DNA of 64,000 bases from Lancefieldella sp. Marseille-Q7238 (GCF_949152215.1 NZ_OX424407.1:624530-688529); one strand, 5' to 3'; positions 1 to 11,486 are shown, numbered from the stretch's first letter. Numbers and translations: made by a program. The notes: generated from the letters alone by a model not told the origin.

Positions 1-2352
<2,352 letters not shown>

Positions 2353-2691
2353 CTGATACAGACACATGTGCCTGTAGAGGTTAAAAGAGGTGAGTATAAA
2401 TCCTCGCTTAGATCACGCTGATCTCGGATTCGCTGAAATATATAAGAATTGGCGTGAATTTGCATTCACATTCGATTATTTCGCTAGTCTGTCTTTGTCG
2501 ATCTTTTACGATCTCAGTATCCGGTTTTCAAGGTTCGCTGCGCTGCGCTTTTAGTAGGTCTGTCAGCGTCGCGCGGGGAATAACTATAGTCTCTACCCAC
2601 CTTCGAAAGACCCGAAAAGGCCGTCTTCACAAATCCTCCACAATTCGAGAACGAGAGGGTAGGTGGAAGGGAGGCTGACGGGTGGAAAACG
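2353..2691 (-). promoter_or_regulatory. rRNA operon leader and promoter region
   Basis: About 340 bases without a protein gene lie between the glycosyltransferase stop and 16S. A -10-like TATAGT is at 2583-2588 (minus strand), but no convincing -35 lies 17 bases above it. A CCTTGAAAACC box near 2522-2533 resembles boxes found in the leaders and spacers of Gram-positive rRNA operons. The adjacent 2514-2525 segment pairs with the 16S-23S spacer and should form the 16S processing stem. The promoter is inferred from position more than from sequence. Confidence 0.5.
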
Positions 2692-3681
2692 CTACTTGAG
2701 TGGCGGCATGGGCTTCCATGTAGGATCTCGATAGATAACACGCGCATCACGCCAACCTTGGTAGAGCTTGGCCCACCCTGAGCGGAAATGTTTACGGTCG
2801 ACAAGCGCAATGCGTATCAGCTCTTTCGCAAATGTCAAAAACGTTCCCAACCCAAACATCCAACGGTTGTAATCGCCCTTTTCTTGAAAATAGCGAGCCA
2901 TATAGCCGCGGTTGCGCGTGATGTAGTAGCGCGTCATATCGGATGTGGAATTGAGCTGCCGCACAGAGCCAATCCCTTGACCAGGTACTTCTCGGCAACG
3001 CCTCAGTATGAAATCGGGAATGAGAATTGGTTGCGTCACCTTGCTGGCAAGGTATCCGTACAGAGCGTCGTCCCAGTAAATGAAGAAGCGGGCGTCCGGC
3101 AGACCGATTTGCTCAACGATCGTGCGGCGAAAGAATGCTCCTTCAAAACACATGACATTGCACTTACGGTACGCGACACCTTGAAAGCCGGCTTTAGCGA
3201 GCGGGTTGTAAATACCCATTGACGTGCTGAAACGATACTGCCAAAAGAATGGTGATCCGTCGACGTCATAGCGCTGACCTTGGATAACGTCGGCCTTGTC
3301 GCACCACGCGTCCAAACGCTCCAGACCTTCAGGCACGACGGCAACATCATCGTCCATCACCCAAAACCACTCGGCGCCAAGTTCGTACGCCTGCCGTACA
3401 CCCTCGGAAAAGCCGCCGGAGCCACCGGTATTTTGAGCCATTGGCACGTACAGCACGCGGGATGTACCTCCCCGCGCGTCAGGATCGTCCTTAGTGGCGC
3501 CCCATTTCTTTTCCACTTCCGCTGAAAAACGCTCTACCAAATCGGCGGTCAGACGGGAATGTTCATTGTCGACAACGATAATGCGCCACGGAGCGCGCGT
3601 AAGCTCCACAACAGACTTCAGCAAACCGCTCAGCAGTTCCTGGCGCTTATAGGTCACTATCACAAGGGCAGGACGATTCAT
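2692..3681 (-). CDS. GlfT2-like galactofuranosyltransferase-family glycosyltransferase
   Basis: A family 2 (GT-A fold) glycosyltransferase of 329 residues that should transfer an activated sugar in cell-envelope glycan synthesis. The N-terminus has the nucleotide-sugar fold opening (VTYKR, residues 9-13). NTGGSGGF at 84-91 and a metal-binding DDD at 110-112 inside WVMDDDV are typical of the galactofuranosyltransferase GlfT branch. A WDD motif near 204 may supply the catalytic base. No transmembrane segment is obvious. It is divergent from the plus-strand glycosyltransferase at 3759, with 77 bases between them, so the two may serve one glycan pathway. The family is clear; the sugar and acceptor cannot be told. 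Confidence 0.85.
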   Translation of the reverse strand: MNRPALVIVTYKRQELLSGLLKSVVELTRAPWRIIVVDNEHSRLTADLVERFSAEVEKKWGATKDDPDARGGTSRVLYVPMAQNTGGSGGFSEGVRQAYELGAEWFWVMDDDVAVVPEGLERLDAWCDKADVIQGQRYDVDGSPFFWQYRFSTSMGIYNPLAKAGFQGVAYRKCNVMCFEGAFFRRTIVEQIGLPDARFFIYWDDALYGYLASKVTQPILIPDFILRRCREVPGQGIGSVRQLNSTSDMTRYYITRNRGYMARYFQEKGDYNRWMFGLGTFLTFAKELIRIALVDRKHFRSGWAKLYQGWRDARVIYRDPTWKPMPPLK

Positions 3682-3704
3682 AATCCCCCAAAAGACGAAT
3701 CCGT

Positions 3705-3732
3705 TTGGTGCGTATGTATCTGTCGGTATAGT
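3705..3732 (+). promoter_or_regulatory. candidate promoter for the plus-strand glycosyltransferase
   Basis: TTGGTG at 3705-3710 and TATAGT at 3727-3732 are separated by 16 bases, placed 27 bases before the start codon and upstream of an AAAGGAG ribosome binding site. It lies between two divergent glycosyltransferase genes. Transcript mapping is not available. Confidence 0.5.
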
Positions 3733-3758
3733 ATAGAACAGCTACAAAAGGAGTCAGC

Positions 3759-4928
3759 ATGAGCAATTCAAAGACAAGCACTCATCTTGTTTCCATCATC
3801 GTTCCTATATACAACGCCGAGAAGTACCTTGCGCAATGTCTGGACAGCGTACAGGCGCAGACCTATACGAACCTTGAGATTCTCTGCATAAACGATGGTT
3901 CAAAGGACAACTCGCTCGACATCCTTCATGCGCGCGCGGCTCACGATAATCGTATCACCGTTATCGACAAAGCAAACGCGGGCTATGGAGCCGCCTGCAA
4001 CCTTGGTCTTGCCACCGCCCGCGGCGACTGGATCTCAATCGTAGAGCCGGATGACTACCTTGAACCGCGCATGTATGAGGCGCTTCTCGCGCAGGCCGAC
4101 GCTCTCGGAGGAAACGAACACGTTGATATCGTCCGCTCTGCATACTGGCGGATATTTGATAGCGAGAAGGGCGCTCACGACCCTGGTGCCGCCTCACAAA
4201 AGCGCGAATCTTCCCGTAATCGTCCGCTGCCCTGCGCCTATAAGGACCGCGTCAAACCGGCCGGCCAGCCGTTTTTTATCGGCGATGGCATTGAGCTTTT
4301 GCTCCACCACCCCTCGATTTGGTCGGCAATCTACCGCAGAGAATTTCTCCTTGAAAACAAAGTCCGTTTCAAAGAGATTCCCGGTGCGGGATGGGCGGAT
4401 AACCCGTTTCTTGTGGCTTCTCATTGCGCGGGGGCTCGCCTTGCCTACGTTGATGAGGCATTCTATTGCTACCGAGAAAACGGCATCGCGGAAGCGCGTG
4501 ATTTTGCTAGGCGTGCTCCCCTTGTTCCCCTTGAGCGCTGGAACGACATGATGGATGAGGCTGAACGCCGCAACATAACCGATGAACGTGTGCTGCGAGC
4601 GCTGACGGTGCGCGGCGTTAATTATGCGCTGCTTACCAAAGAGGCTCTTGAAGAGCGCGCGGTGCACGGAAAAACAGAGACGATCGATGTGTGCGCGCAC
4701 AAGCTCCTTACCCAAAGCACACATCGCCTGCGAGCTGACTTGGTCTTTTCGGACGCGCGTATTGGCAGAGCGGGAACAGTGCTGGTAGCGGAAGCGCAGG
4801 GCCTGCGGGTACCAAAAAGACACGCACTGTCACATATGCTGTATCTGATTAGTGAAGGCTGGTATCGCACGAAAACCGGCGGCGCGGCAACGGTGCTCAG
4901 CCTGCTCAAGAGTCGCCGCTCATCGTAA
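3759..4928 (+). CDS. Family 2 glycosyltransferase
   Basis: A 389-residue GT-A glycosyltransferase, one of only two plus-strand protein genes. The opening VSIIVPIYNAEKYL (11-24), the INDGS segment (45-49) and the metal-binding EPDD (96-99) are the standard marks of the family that uses nucleotide-diphospho sugars to extend polysaccharides or teichoic-acid-like polymers. The C-terminal 200 residues are less conserved and probably hold the acceptor site. ATG at 3759 is preceded by AAAGGAGTCAGC, a good ribosome binding site. It is divergent from the GlfT-like gene and converges on the LCP-like gene at 5012. The specific sugar is unknown. Confidence 0.87.
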   Translation: MSNSKTSTHLVSIIVPIYNAEKYLAQCLDSVQAQTYTNLEILCINDGSKDNSLDILHARAAHDNRITVIDKANAGYGAACNLGLATARGDWISIVEPDDYLEPRMYEALLAQADALGGNEHVDIVRSAYWRIFDSEKGAHDPGAASQKRESSRNRPLPCAYKDRVKPAGQPFFIGDGIELLLHHPSIWSAIYRREFLLENKVRFKEIPGAGWADNPFLVASHCAGARLAYVDEAFYCYRENGIAEARDFARRAPLVPLERWNDMMDEAERRNITDERVLRALTVRGVNYALLTKEALEERAVHGKTETIDVCAHKLLTQSTHRLRADLVFSDARIGRAGTVLVAEAQGLRVPKRHALSHMLYLISEGWYRTKTGGAATVLSLLKSRRSS

Positions 4929-5011
4929 CCGGAGCGTCGCTCGTGCCTAAACCGGCCAAACAGGTCTCATTGCGCGCGGGCTAGTTTCGTACAGGTCAAT
5001 TGTGGACAGAT

Positions 5012-5767
5012 CTAATTGCGTACCAAGAGCCCGACACTTTGTCCGAGGCTTACCTGATCGAGTGTAGTGCCTGCTTCATCCTCGGACGTCTCTATGTCCA
5101 CGCGGTTAAGATTTTCGATGCCAATAGGTTGTACTGTTTCAGCAAGTTCCAACAGCTGGCTGGGTTTCATATCCGTGTAAAGCGTCGACAGAAGCTTGCC
5201 TGAATTATTGACGAGCGCCTGCGCACCTGATCCCGACAAATTCGCAATCTGCTCCCATGTGTCCTGCGTCGCCAGGATAACGTGGGTGATTTTTATATTT
5301 GACGCCGCGGCGAGAGGAGCAACGCAGGCTTCAGCGCCTCCTTTAGTAAACAATTCCGCCAAGGTAGTGGTATTTCCGGCGGCATCCGTAACCACCGTGT
5401 TAAGCGGCAGCTTTACCAGCGTTCCACTACCGGCTGTCTTATCGACTACCAAAAGGGACGCTGATTGCAGATTCGGAGCGTCACCGCGCAGCTGATCTGT
5501 TGTCAAAAGAAGCACGCTGGTAAACTCATCTTGCGAACGCGTATACCCGTCTACATCGTCCGATGAAACTTTTTGCTGAGCCAGCGCCGAGTGGAGCGCA
5601 TGATCTCCCAAATGAGATTCAAGTTGCACCCGATTCCAAAGCGTTGAACATACAAGGGCTACCACAATGCAGACGGCAACCACAACAGCGCCGCCAATAA
5701 TGTTGCGATACGGATTGTTGTCGCGAGGCACGTCAATGCGTTCAAATTTCTCGCGTTTCTTCAACAT
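5012..5767 (-). CDS. Membrane-anchored protein with a degenerate LCP-like domain
   Basis: A 251-residue protein with a basic N-terminus and one transmembrane segment (about 22-43), followed by an extracytoplasmic domain. The extracytoplasmic part follows the order of LytR-CpsA-Psr (LCP) phosphotransferases: a hydrophobic LLLTTDQ strand near 85, an ASLLVVDK strand near 103 and a KLPLNTVV strand near 119. The arginines that bind the polyprenyl pyrophosphate in working LCP enzymes are not visible. It may be a degenerate member with a structural role in the envelope. It lies downstream of truA and converges on a glycosyltransferase, which fits an envelope role. Family assignment is tentative. Confidence 0.5.
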   Translation of the reverse strand: MLKKREKFERIDVPRDNNPYRNIIGGAVVVAVCIVVALVCSTLWNRVQLESHLGDHALHSALAQQKVSSDDVDGYTRSQDEFTSVLLLTTDQLRGDAPNLQSASLLVVDKTAGSGTLVKLPLNTVVTDAAGNTTTLAELFTKGGAEACVAPLAAASNIKITHVILATQDTWEQIANLSGSGAQALVNNSGKLLSTLYTDMKPSQLLELAETVQPIGIENLNRVDIETSEDEAGTTLDQVSLGQSVGLLVRN

Positions 5768-5937
5768 ATACGCTCCCCGCTCACCCTATCTTCGCAATGT
5801 TTGTTCTTATCCCATTTTGACGGCAAGGCAAAACCATTGAAAAGGCTTACCGCGCGAATGGTAGCAACAAAACGGCGAGTGGAGTCATTGCGCCACAGCG
5901 CAAAAGAGAAATTGGCTTGTCAGACCCTAAAGGGTGG
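5768..5937 (-). other. Intergenic region truA to LCP-like gene
   Basis: These 170 bases contain no gene I can support. No clear hairpin terminator for truA and no strong -35/-10 pair was seen, so the LCP-like gene may be expressed by readthrough from truA or from a weak promoter here. Confidence 0.4.
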
Positions 5938-6771
5938 TCATTGCTCCCACGGTTGCAACATCCCCTGCGGATATGAAACGTCAACAAAGGTCAGTCCCTT
6001 CGCCGGCGCGGTTGGCCCAGCGGCGCACCTATCGCACGCGAGAAGTACCTCGTGTACCCAGCTCTGCGCTCGATGTCCGCGTCCAACCTCAACAAGCGTG
6101 CCAACAATAGTTCGCACCATCGTATGCAAAAAGGCGTTTCCCTTGATGTCGAAAGCGATGATTTTCTCGCCTGCCTCGTCAATTTCCACAACCGAAATAT
6201 GCTCGACATAACGGTGCGTCGGTTTGTCGACGGCTGAGACAGCCTTGCAAAAACTCTTAAAATCATGTTCGCCAACAAGTGCCTGAGCAGCAGCGTTCAT
6301 AGCCGAAACGTCAAGGGCGCCGCTGTACCACCACGCATGATCCCACGCCAATACCGGGCGCGGCCCCGCGGCAACGCGATACCGGTAGCTTCGTGACAGA
6401 GCGTCGAAACGTGCCGAGAAACCCTCGGGAGCCCGATAGAGATCGCGGATGGAAATATCATCATCGGTAAGCGCGTTCAGCGAACGCATGAGGCGCGTGG
6501 CAGGAATTGCCGCTTCCTCTGTCAAAACAGGCACGCTTATGTACTGCGCCAACGCCGATACGCCCGCGTCAGTCCTTCCCGCACAGGCGAAATCAACCTC
6601 ACGTCGAAACATCGTTTCCAGGGCGCGGCGCAGCTCTCCAGCAACGGTACGCTCTCCAGGCTGCTCGGCGAAACCGGAAAACGCGGCGCCGCGGTAGCCA
6701 AGCTTTATTCCAAGCGTACCTGCTGAAAAGACAGATTCGCGACACTCGACAGCCTCATCCGTTTTGCACAT
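5938..6771 (-). CDS. truA: tRNA pseudouridine synthase A
   Basis: TruA converts uridines 38-40 in the anticodon stem-loop of many tRNAs to pseudouridine. The 277-residue protein has the catalytic aspartate in the invariant CAGRTDAGV segment (Asp68) and the family's RSYRYR segment in the middle. An N-terminal extension of about 20 residues precedes the usual GIKLGYRGAAFSGF start of the fold, so the true start could be slightly internal. It is the last gene of the rplQ-ecfA-ecfT-truA string, an order also conserved in Firmicutes. Confidence 0.95.
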   Translation of the reverse strand: MCKTDEAVECRESVFSAGTLGIKLGYRGAAFSGFAEQPGERTVAGELRRALETMFRREVDFACAGRTDAGVSALAQYISVPVLTEEAAIPATRLMRSLNALTDDDISIRDLYRAPEGFSARFDALSRSYRYRVAAGPRPVLAWDHAWWYSGALDVSAMNAAAQALVGEHDFKSFCKAVSAVDKPTHRYVEHISVVEIDEAGEKIIAFDIKGNAFLHTMVRTIVGTLVEVGRGHRAQSWVHEVLLACDRCAAGPTAPAKGLTFVDVSYPQGMLQPWEQ

Positions 6772-6805
6772 ACCCGCTCCCTAGTCCCTCTCGCTTCTCT
6801 GCCAC

Positions 6806-7588
6806 CTACAAGATTATGCAAGCCGCTGCGACAATTGCCAACACCAACCCTAACACTATCCAGCCGCATGCGCGCGGCGCCGAAAGCAGGCTCGTGCGCG
6901 GAGCCGCTCCAAAGGCTCGATCTGACAGAGCTCGCGCGAGCTCTTCAGACCGACGGAAAAGCGATACCACCAGAGGTACCAGCACGGAAAACCAGGATTT
7001 GAGCTCTGAAAGAACTGTACGCCGGGCTGTCGCGCCGCTTCTGATCAGCTGCGCCGTACGGATGCGGTCAAGCTCTTCCATAGTAATCGGGATGAAGCGC
7101 AAAGCGATTGAGACCATCATCGAAAACCCGTCAACATCCAGCCCGAACTTTGAAAGTGGCTTCAAGACACGAGTAAGCGCCGCGCTTACCTCAGTCGCCG
7201 ATGTTGTCGCGGAGCAAACCAGAACGAAGCCGAGTGCAAGCGTCATACGAGCAACGGCCCAAACTCCACGCAGAGCTCCCGCGTACGAGAGACCCACCGC
7301 GCCTAGGCGCACATCGGGAGCTCCTACGACTACCAACGTATTTGCCGCAAGTGAAGCTATCAGCACCACAGTCAGAGGCTTGAGCGCGCGAACCACGGTA
7401 AGCGGGGCGGTTTTTGACGACGCAAGCGCTACGGCCAAAAGCGCTGTCATGCAGGCTATGCCCAAAGGCGGACGGGCAGCAAACGACCCCACCACACAGA
7501 CGCACAAGGCGAGCAATTTGATACGGGGATCAAGCTGATGAAGAGGGGTGTTGGCGATGCGATAGACACCGAGACCGTTCTTAGTCAT
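6806..7588 (-). CDS. ecfT: ECF transporter transmembrane component EcfT
   Basis: EcfT is the membrane scaffold of energy-coupling-factor transporters, linking the two ATPases to interchangeable substrate-binding S components for vitamins or metals. The 260-residue protein has several hydrophobic segments, and its C-terminal cytoplasmic part contains the coupling-helix region with short Ala-Arg-X motifs (ARA near 207, APR near 222). I chose ATG at 7588 (MTKNGLG), which overlaps the ecfA end by 8 bases. A longer frame upstream is a reading of ecfA in another frame. No S component gene lies nearby, so this is the shared-module type (group II). Confidence 0.88.
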   Translation of the reverse strand: MTKNGLGVYRIANTPLHQLDPRIKLLALCVCVVGSFAARPPLGIACMTALLAVALASSKTAPLTVVRALKPLTVVLIASLAANTLVVVGAPDVRLGAVGLSYAGALRGVWAVARMTLALGFVLVCSATTSATEVSAALTRVLKPLSKFGLDVDGFSMMVSIALRFIPITMEELDRIRTAQLIRSGATARRTVLSELKSWFSVLVPLVVSLFRRSEELARALSDRAFGAAPRTSLLSAPRACGWIVLGLVLAIVAAACIIL

Positions 7589-9212
7589 AGGCATCAACGC
7601 CGCCTTTCTCGGCATCCGTAAGACAAGACAGGAGCTGCACCGAAAGCGGCGCCTCAAGACCTGCTGCCTGATACAGGTCTTCTCTCGTCTGCGCCTCAGA
7701 GGCGCTTACCGAGGCAACAGCATGTCCATCGGCCATAAAGACAATGCGGTCGGCAAACGCGAGCCACTCCCCCACGTCATGCGAAATAACCACTACCGGA
7801 CTGCCATCGTCCGCCAGTTTACGAACCGCGGCGCGGATACGCTGGCGAGAAGTACCGTCAAGTCCGGCTGTCGGCTCATCCAGCACGAAAGAGGTGAAAT
7901 GGCAGGCCATAAGACCCGCGAGCGCCACACGCCGCAGCTGCCCGCCGGAAAGCTCAAAGGGAGACCGCTCCAGAAGAGCATGTTCGAGATCGACAGTCTG
8001 CGCTGCAGTGAAAACGCAGTTTTCAAGAGAGGCTCCCGCCAGACCGCGGGCCTGAGGACCGAAAGCAATATCGTTAAAGACTGTATCGGCAAAAACCTGG
8101 TTTTCCGAATTCTGAAACGCAAGACCTACGCTGCCCAGACGAACTGCTTCTCCGTCAAGAAGCGCCCCTCCCTCCTGTGGTTGGATAACTCCTGCTATAA
8201 CCTGAGCCGCCGTAGTCTTTCCGGAGCCGGAGCGTCCCGCTACAAGCACCAGCTCACCTTCCGCCTCAAGAGAGCACCGGGAGAGCGCTGTCATGCCGTC
8301 GTGGGTAACCGTTGCACCAATAAGCGCGAGCTTCTTCGCCTGCGGTTTAAGGCTCGGTATTGCTGTTGCATGCGCGTTTGAAAGCAGACGACGTCCCTCT
8401 GCCACAAGGCCCTTCTCGCGCATAAATGCGGCAAGAGCGGGCAGAGAGCATCTGCTGGAAAGATTAAAACCCTTGGCAACCGCGCTCTGCAGGACTCGGG
8501 AGAATTCCGTAGACAACATGCCCGCACGAGCGGCTAAAGCGGAGTTGGAAAGAAAGTCGTTCGGAGAGCCGCTCCACGCGATACATCCGCCATCGAGCCA
8601 GATTACACGGTCGGCGCCCCACAGCGATTCCACGGAATGCGAAAGTTCCAGCACTCCCATGCCTTCATCGACCAAAGCGTCAACGCGAGAGCGGATTTTG
8701 GCGCGCGTGTATCCATCAAGTTGCGCATAGACTTCATCAAGCAAGAGATAGCGCGGCGACAGCGCGAGAGTTGACGCAAGCGCTACAAGCTGCTGCTCGC
8801 CGCCGGAAAGCCCATGCGTTGCGCGATGGCGCAGGCAGGTAATACCGCACAGAGCAAGCGCCTCGTCAACGCGACTGTCAATCTCTTTCTTCGCAAGGCC
8901 AAGATTCGACGGACCAAAAGCAACTTCCTCATACACAGCAGCGCTGACCAGCTGATTTTGAGGATCTTGCCGAATCATGCCCACCCGCGAAGAGATGCTC
9001 GCTGACGGCGCCGTTGTAACAGTGCCGTCAACGCGCACTTCTCCTGAACTCGGACACAAAGACGCATTCATTAGTCGCGCAAGCGTAGTCTTGCCCGATC
9101 CGTTTGCACCGAGAAGAACAACGCGCTCTCCTCGATGTAGCTCACAAGAGACATCGGTTAGTACCGCTTCTGTATGAGGATAGGCAAAGCCTGCCTGAGA
9201 TACCGCAATCAT
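7581..9212 (-). CDS. ecfA: Fused ECF transporter ATPase (two ABC cassettes in one chain)
   Basis: This 543-residue protein holds both ATP-binding cassettes that are separate EcfA1 and EcfA2 chains in Bacillus. The first cassette has Walker A GANGSGKTT (about 36-44), signature LSGGEQQ and Walker B YLLLDE. The second has GRSGSGKTT (about 320), LSGGQLRR and FVLDEPTAGLD. It drives vitamin or metal uptake through EcfT. ATG at 9212 follows AAAGGTGG; a GTG nine bases upstream is less well placed. It lies between rplQ and ecfT, the normal position for this module. The fusion is known in some lineages but uncommon in this gene context. Confidence 0.9.
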   Translation of the reverse strand: MIAVSQAGFAYPHTEAVLTDVSCELHRGERVVLLGANGSGKTTLARLMNASLCPSSGEVRVDGTVTTAPSASISSRVGMIRQDPQNQLVSAAVYEEVAFGPSNLGLAKKEIDSRVDEALALCGITCLRHRATHGLSGGEQQLVALASTLALSPRYLLLDEVYAQLDGYTRAKIRSRVDALVDEGMGVLELSHSVESLWGADRVIWLDGGCIAWSGSPNDFLSNSALAARAGMLSTEFSRVLQSAVAKGFNLSSRCSLPALAAFMREKGLVAEGRRLLSNAHATAIPSLKPQAKKLALIGATVTHDGMTALSRCSLEAEGELVLVAGRSGSGKTTAAQVIAGVIQPQEGGALLDGEAVRLGSVGLAFQNSENQVFADTVFNDIAFGPQARGLAGASLENCVFTAAQTVDLEHALLERSPFELSGGQLRRVALAGLMACHFTSFVLDEPTAGLDGTSRQRIRAAVRKLADDGSPVVVISHDVGEWLAFADRIVFMADGHAVASVSASEAQTREDLYQAAGLEAPLSVQLLSCLTDAEKGGVDAYD

Positions 9213-9289
9213 AGTCACCACCTTTGCCTTTTGTCGCGGTCATATCCTGTGCGTTAATCACGCCCGCCAGCAATCACGCTTCATAGCAC

Positions 9290-9317
9290 AGAGGCCCCAG
9301 CGAACGCCGGGGCCTCT
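9290..9317 (-). terminator. Hairpin after rplQ
   Basis: A perfect 9-base-pair stem (AGAGGCCCC with GGGGCCTCT, 10-base loop) lies 22 bases beyond the rplQ stop. The following transcript is not U-rich, so termination may be partial. Confidence 0.6.
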
Positions 9318-9338
9318 GAAAGTTGCTGTATCAGCGAG

Positions 9339-9875
9339 TTACTCAGCAGGTTTCTCGTCTGCAGGAGCCTCTTCGGCCTTTGAAGTCTCTTTAGCCGGAG
9401 CATCACTCTCCGCCTTCTCGGCCTCCTCATCCTTCTCGACTTTTTCAGCCTTGGCAGGCGCAACCTTGGTGGCCTTCGCCTTTGCTTTCTTCGGAGCAGC
9501 CTTGGCGGTCACCGGCTCGGTTACGAGCTCAATGATAACGACCTCAGCAGCGTCTCCCTTGCGAGGACCGAGCTTCATGATGCGGGTATACCCGCCCTGG
9601 CGATCCGCCCACATACCCTGGGCAGCCTTCTCAAAGACCTCGCGGACAAGCTCAGCGTCGCCAACCTTGGCAATGGCAAGACGGCGCGCATGAAGATCGC
9701 CACGCTTTGCCCATGTGATAACGCGATCAACCTCAGGGCGAATCGCTTTGGCGCGCTCTGAAAGAGTCTTGATACGATCATTCTTAAACAGGGCTTGCAC
9801 CAGGCTCTTCTTCATAGCCTTGGTGTGGCTGGCGTCAGTGCCCAGCTTCATGCCCCTCTTTTTATTGTGCCTCAT
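9339..9875 (-). CDS. rplQ: 50S ribosomal protein L17 with an Ala/Lys/Glu-rich tail
   Basis: L17 sits near the peptide exit tunnel of the large subunit. Residues 1 to about 120 match the whole usual protein (MRHNKKRGMKLG start). They are followed by a tail of about 55 residues that is almost entirely Ala, Lys, Glu and Pro. Such tails occur in several actinobacterial L17 proteins and are probably disordered. The gene follows rpoA by 35 bases in the usual order and is the last gene of the infA-to-rplQ unit. Confidence 0.96.
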   Translation of the reverse strand: MRHNKKRGMKLGTDASHTKAMKKSLVQALFKNDRIKTLSERAKAIRPEVDRVITWAKRGDLHARRLAIAKVGDAELVREVFEKAAQGMWADRQGGYTRIMKLGPRKGDAAEVVIIELVTEPVTAKAAPKKAKAKATKVAPAKAEKVEKDEEAEKAESDAPAKETSKAEEAPADEKPAE

Positions 9876-9910
9876 AATATAGCTTCTCCTATGCGTATGT
9901 GCGGCGTTGG

Positions 9911-10852
9911 TTAAGCCTTAAGGGACAGACCCATAGCCTCAAGCTTTTCTTTCACTTCTTCGATGGACTTAACGCCGAAATTCCTGATGTTCAAAAGATC
10001 GTTCTCAGAGAAATCAACGAGCTGACGCACCGAATGGATGCCCGCGCGCTTAAGGCAGTTGTAGGAGCGGACAGAAAGGTCCAAATCCTCAACCTGCTTA
10101 TCAAGCTCGCTGTCATCTTGGACGTCCTCATTTGCGAAAATGGAGACTTCCTCAAGGGGCTCTTCAACCTCAGTCAAGCCCATAAAGGCATTCATGTGCT
10201 GGTTGATAATGTTCGCCGCTTCGACGACAGCCTCACGAGGACTTACAGCGCCGTTGGTCTCTACCTCAAGCACCAGACGGTCGTAGTCGGTATGACGCCC
10301 AACGCGGCAGGGCTCCACCGCTTTGGCGCAGCGACGTACCGGAGAGAAGATCGAGTCGACGCTGATAAATCCAATGGGATCACCGTCATGCTCGTTATCC
10401 TCGCCAGAAACATAACCGCGACCCTCGCCAATACGCAGTCTCATGGAGAGATGAGCTCCCTCAGAGAGCGTGCAGATGTGCTGCTCGGGATTGACAAGCT
10501 CAAAGCCGGCAGGCACCTCAATATCAGCGCCCGTAATGACCTTGGGTCCATCAACAGTGATGGAAGCCTCAGCCTCATCAAAGTTCTCAAGCGAACGGAA
10601 CACAAGTCCCTTGACGTTTAAGACAATATCGGTGACGTCCTCATAGACGCCATCAACCGTCGTAAACTCATGCTGAACACCATCAATCTGAATGGCCTCG
10701 ACTGCCACGCCCTCAAGAGAAGAGAGCAGGACACGGCGAAGAGAATTGCCCAGCGTATCGCCATAGCCACGCTCAAGCGGCTCAACACTTACGCGCGCGA
10801 CGTTTGCGCCAATTTCCTCAACCGACACGGACGGCCGGATAAATTCGGACAT
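9911..10852 (-). CDS. rpoA: RNA polymerase alpha subunit
   Basis: Alpha dimerises to start RNA polymerase assembly (N-terminal domain, about 1-230) and touches UP-element DNA and activators through its C-terminal domain (about 250-313). The C-terminal domain contains the Arg and Asn of LSVRSYNC, equivalent to the E. coli DNA-contacting Arg265 and Asn268, and a GVKSIEE helix. ATG at 10852 has GGAGG eight bases upstream; an upstream ATG (10864) overlaps that site and is rejected. Length 313 is typical. The C-terminal domain has a close relative at the end of beta' in this same window. Confidence 0.97.
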   Translation of the reverse strand: MSEFIRPSVSVEEIGANVARVSVEPLERGYGDTLGNSLRRVLLSSLEGVAVEAIQIDGVQHEFTTVDGVYEDVTDIVLNVKGLVFRSLENFDEAEASITVDGPKVITGADIEVPAGFELVNPEQHICTLSEGAHLSMRLRIGEGRGYVSGEDNEHDGDPIGFISVDSIFSPVRRCAKAVEPCRVGRHTDYDRLVLEVETNGAVSPREAVVEAANIINQHMNAFMGLTEVEEPLEEVSIFANEDVQDDSELDKQVEDLDLSVRSYNCLKRAGIHSVRQLVDFSENDLLNIRNFGVKSIEEVKEKLEAMGLSLKA

Positions 10853-10875
10853 TGCTACCTCCAAACGGTGTCGGC

Positions 10876-11469
10876 TTACTTAGAGTAAAGCTCGACGATC
10901 AGCTGAGCGTCGATGTCGAGGTCAATCTGATCACGATTGGGAAGCTCAAGTACCGTACCCTGGAGCTTGTCAAGATCAAGCTCAATCCAACCGGGAACCG
11001 CCGTATGCTCGGAAGCAATGAGAGATTCCTTGATGGGGAGAAGATCTTTGGCCTTAGAGGCAACCGCGATGACATCACCCTTCTTAATACGATACGAAGG
11101 AATATCAACGCGCTTTCCGTTGACGGTAATGTGGCCGTGACGGACGGTCTGACGTGCCTCTTTGCGCGTGCGGGCAAAACCAAGGCGGAAGACCACGTTG
11201 TCAAGGCGGGTCTCAAGAATGCTCATGAGATTGTCGCCTGTAATACCCGGAGTCTTCTTAGCAAGTTCGTAATAACCATGAAATTGGTTCTCAAGGACGC
11301 CGTAGATGAACTTGGCCTTCTGCTTCTCACGAAGCTGCATACCGTATTCGCTCTCCTGGCGACGACGGTGACGCGGCTCACGGTGAGATTCCTTATTGAT
11401 ACCCATCACGATGGGATCGATGCCAAGCTGGCGGCACCTCTTAAGGACCGGGGTCCTATCAATTGCCAT
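10876..11469 (-). CDS. rpsD: 30S ribosomal protein S4
   Basis: S4 nucleates 16S 5'-domain assembly and helps unwind mRNA at the ribosome entry site. The 197-residue chain has the S4 RNA-binding domain (RLDNVVFRLGFA onwards, about 90-150). The N-terminus lacks the four-cysteine zinc motif, so this is the zinc-free type. It lies between rpsK and rpoA, as usual. Confidence 0.96.
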   Translation of the reverse strand: MAIDRTPVLKRCRQLGIDPIVMGINKESHREPRHRRRQESEYGMQLREKQKAKFIYGVLENQFHGYYELAKKTPGITGDNLMSILETRLDNVVFRLGFARTRKEARQTVRHGHITVNGKRVDIPSYRIKKGDVIAVASKAKDLLPIKESLIASEHTAVPGWIELDLDKLQGTVLELPNRDQIDLDIDAQLIVELYSK

Positions 11470-11486
11470 TGCTTGTCCTTTCCTGG

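Noticed and set aside
2503-2531. TTGAAA-17-TAAAAG as the rRNA promoter
   Set aside because: It overlaps the CCTTGAAAACC leader box and the segment that pairs with the 16S-23S spacer, so it must be inside the transcript.
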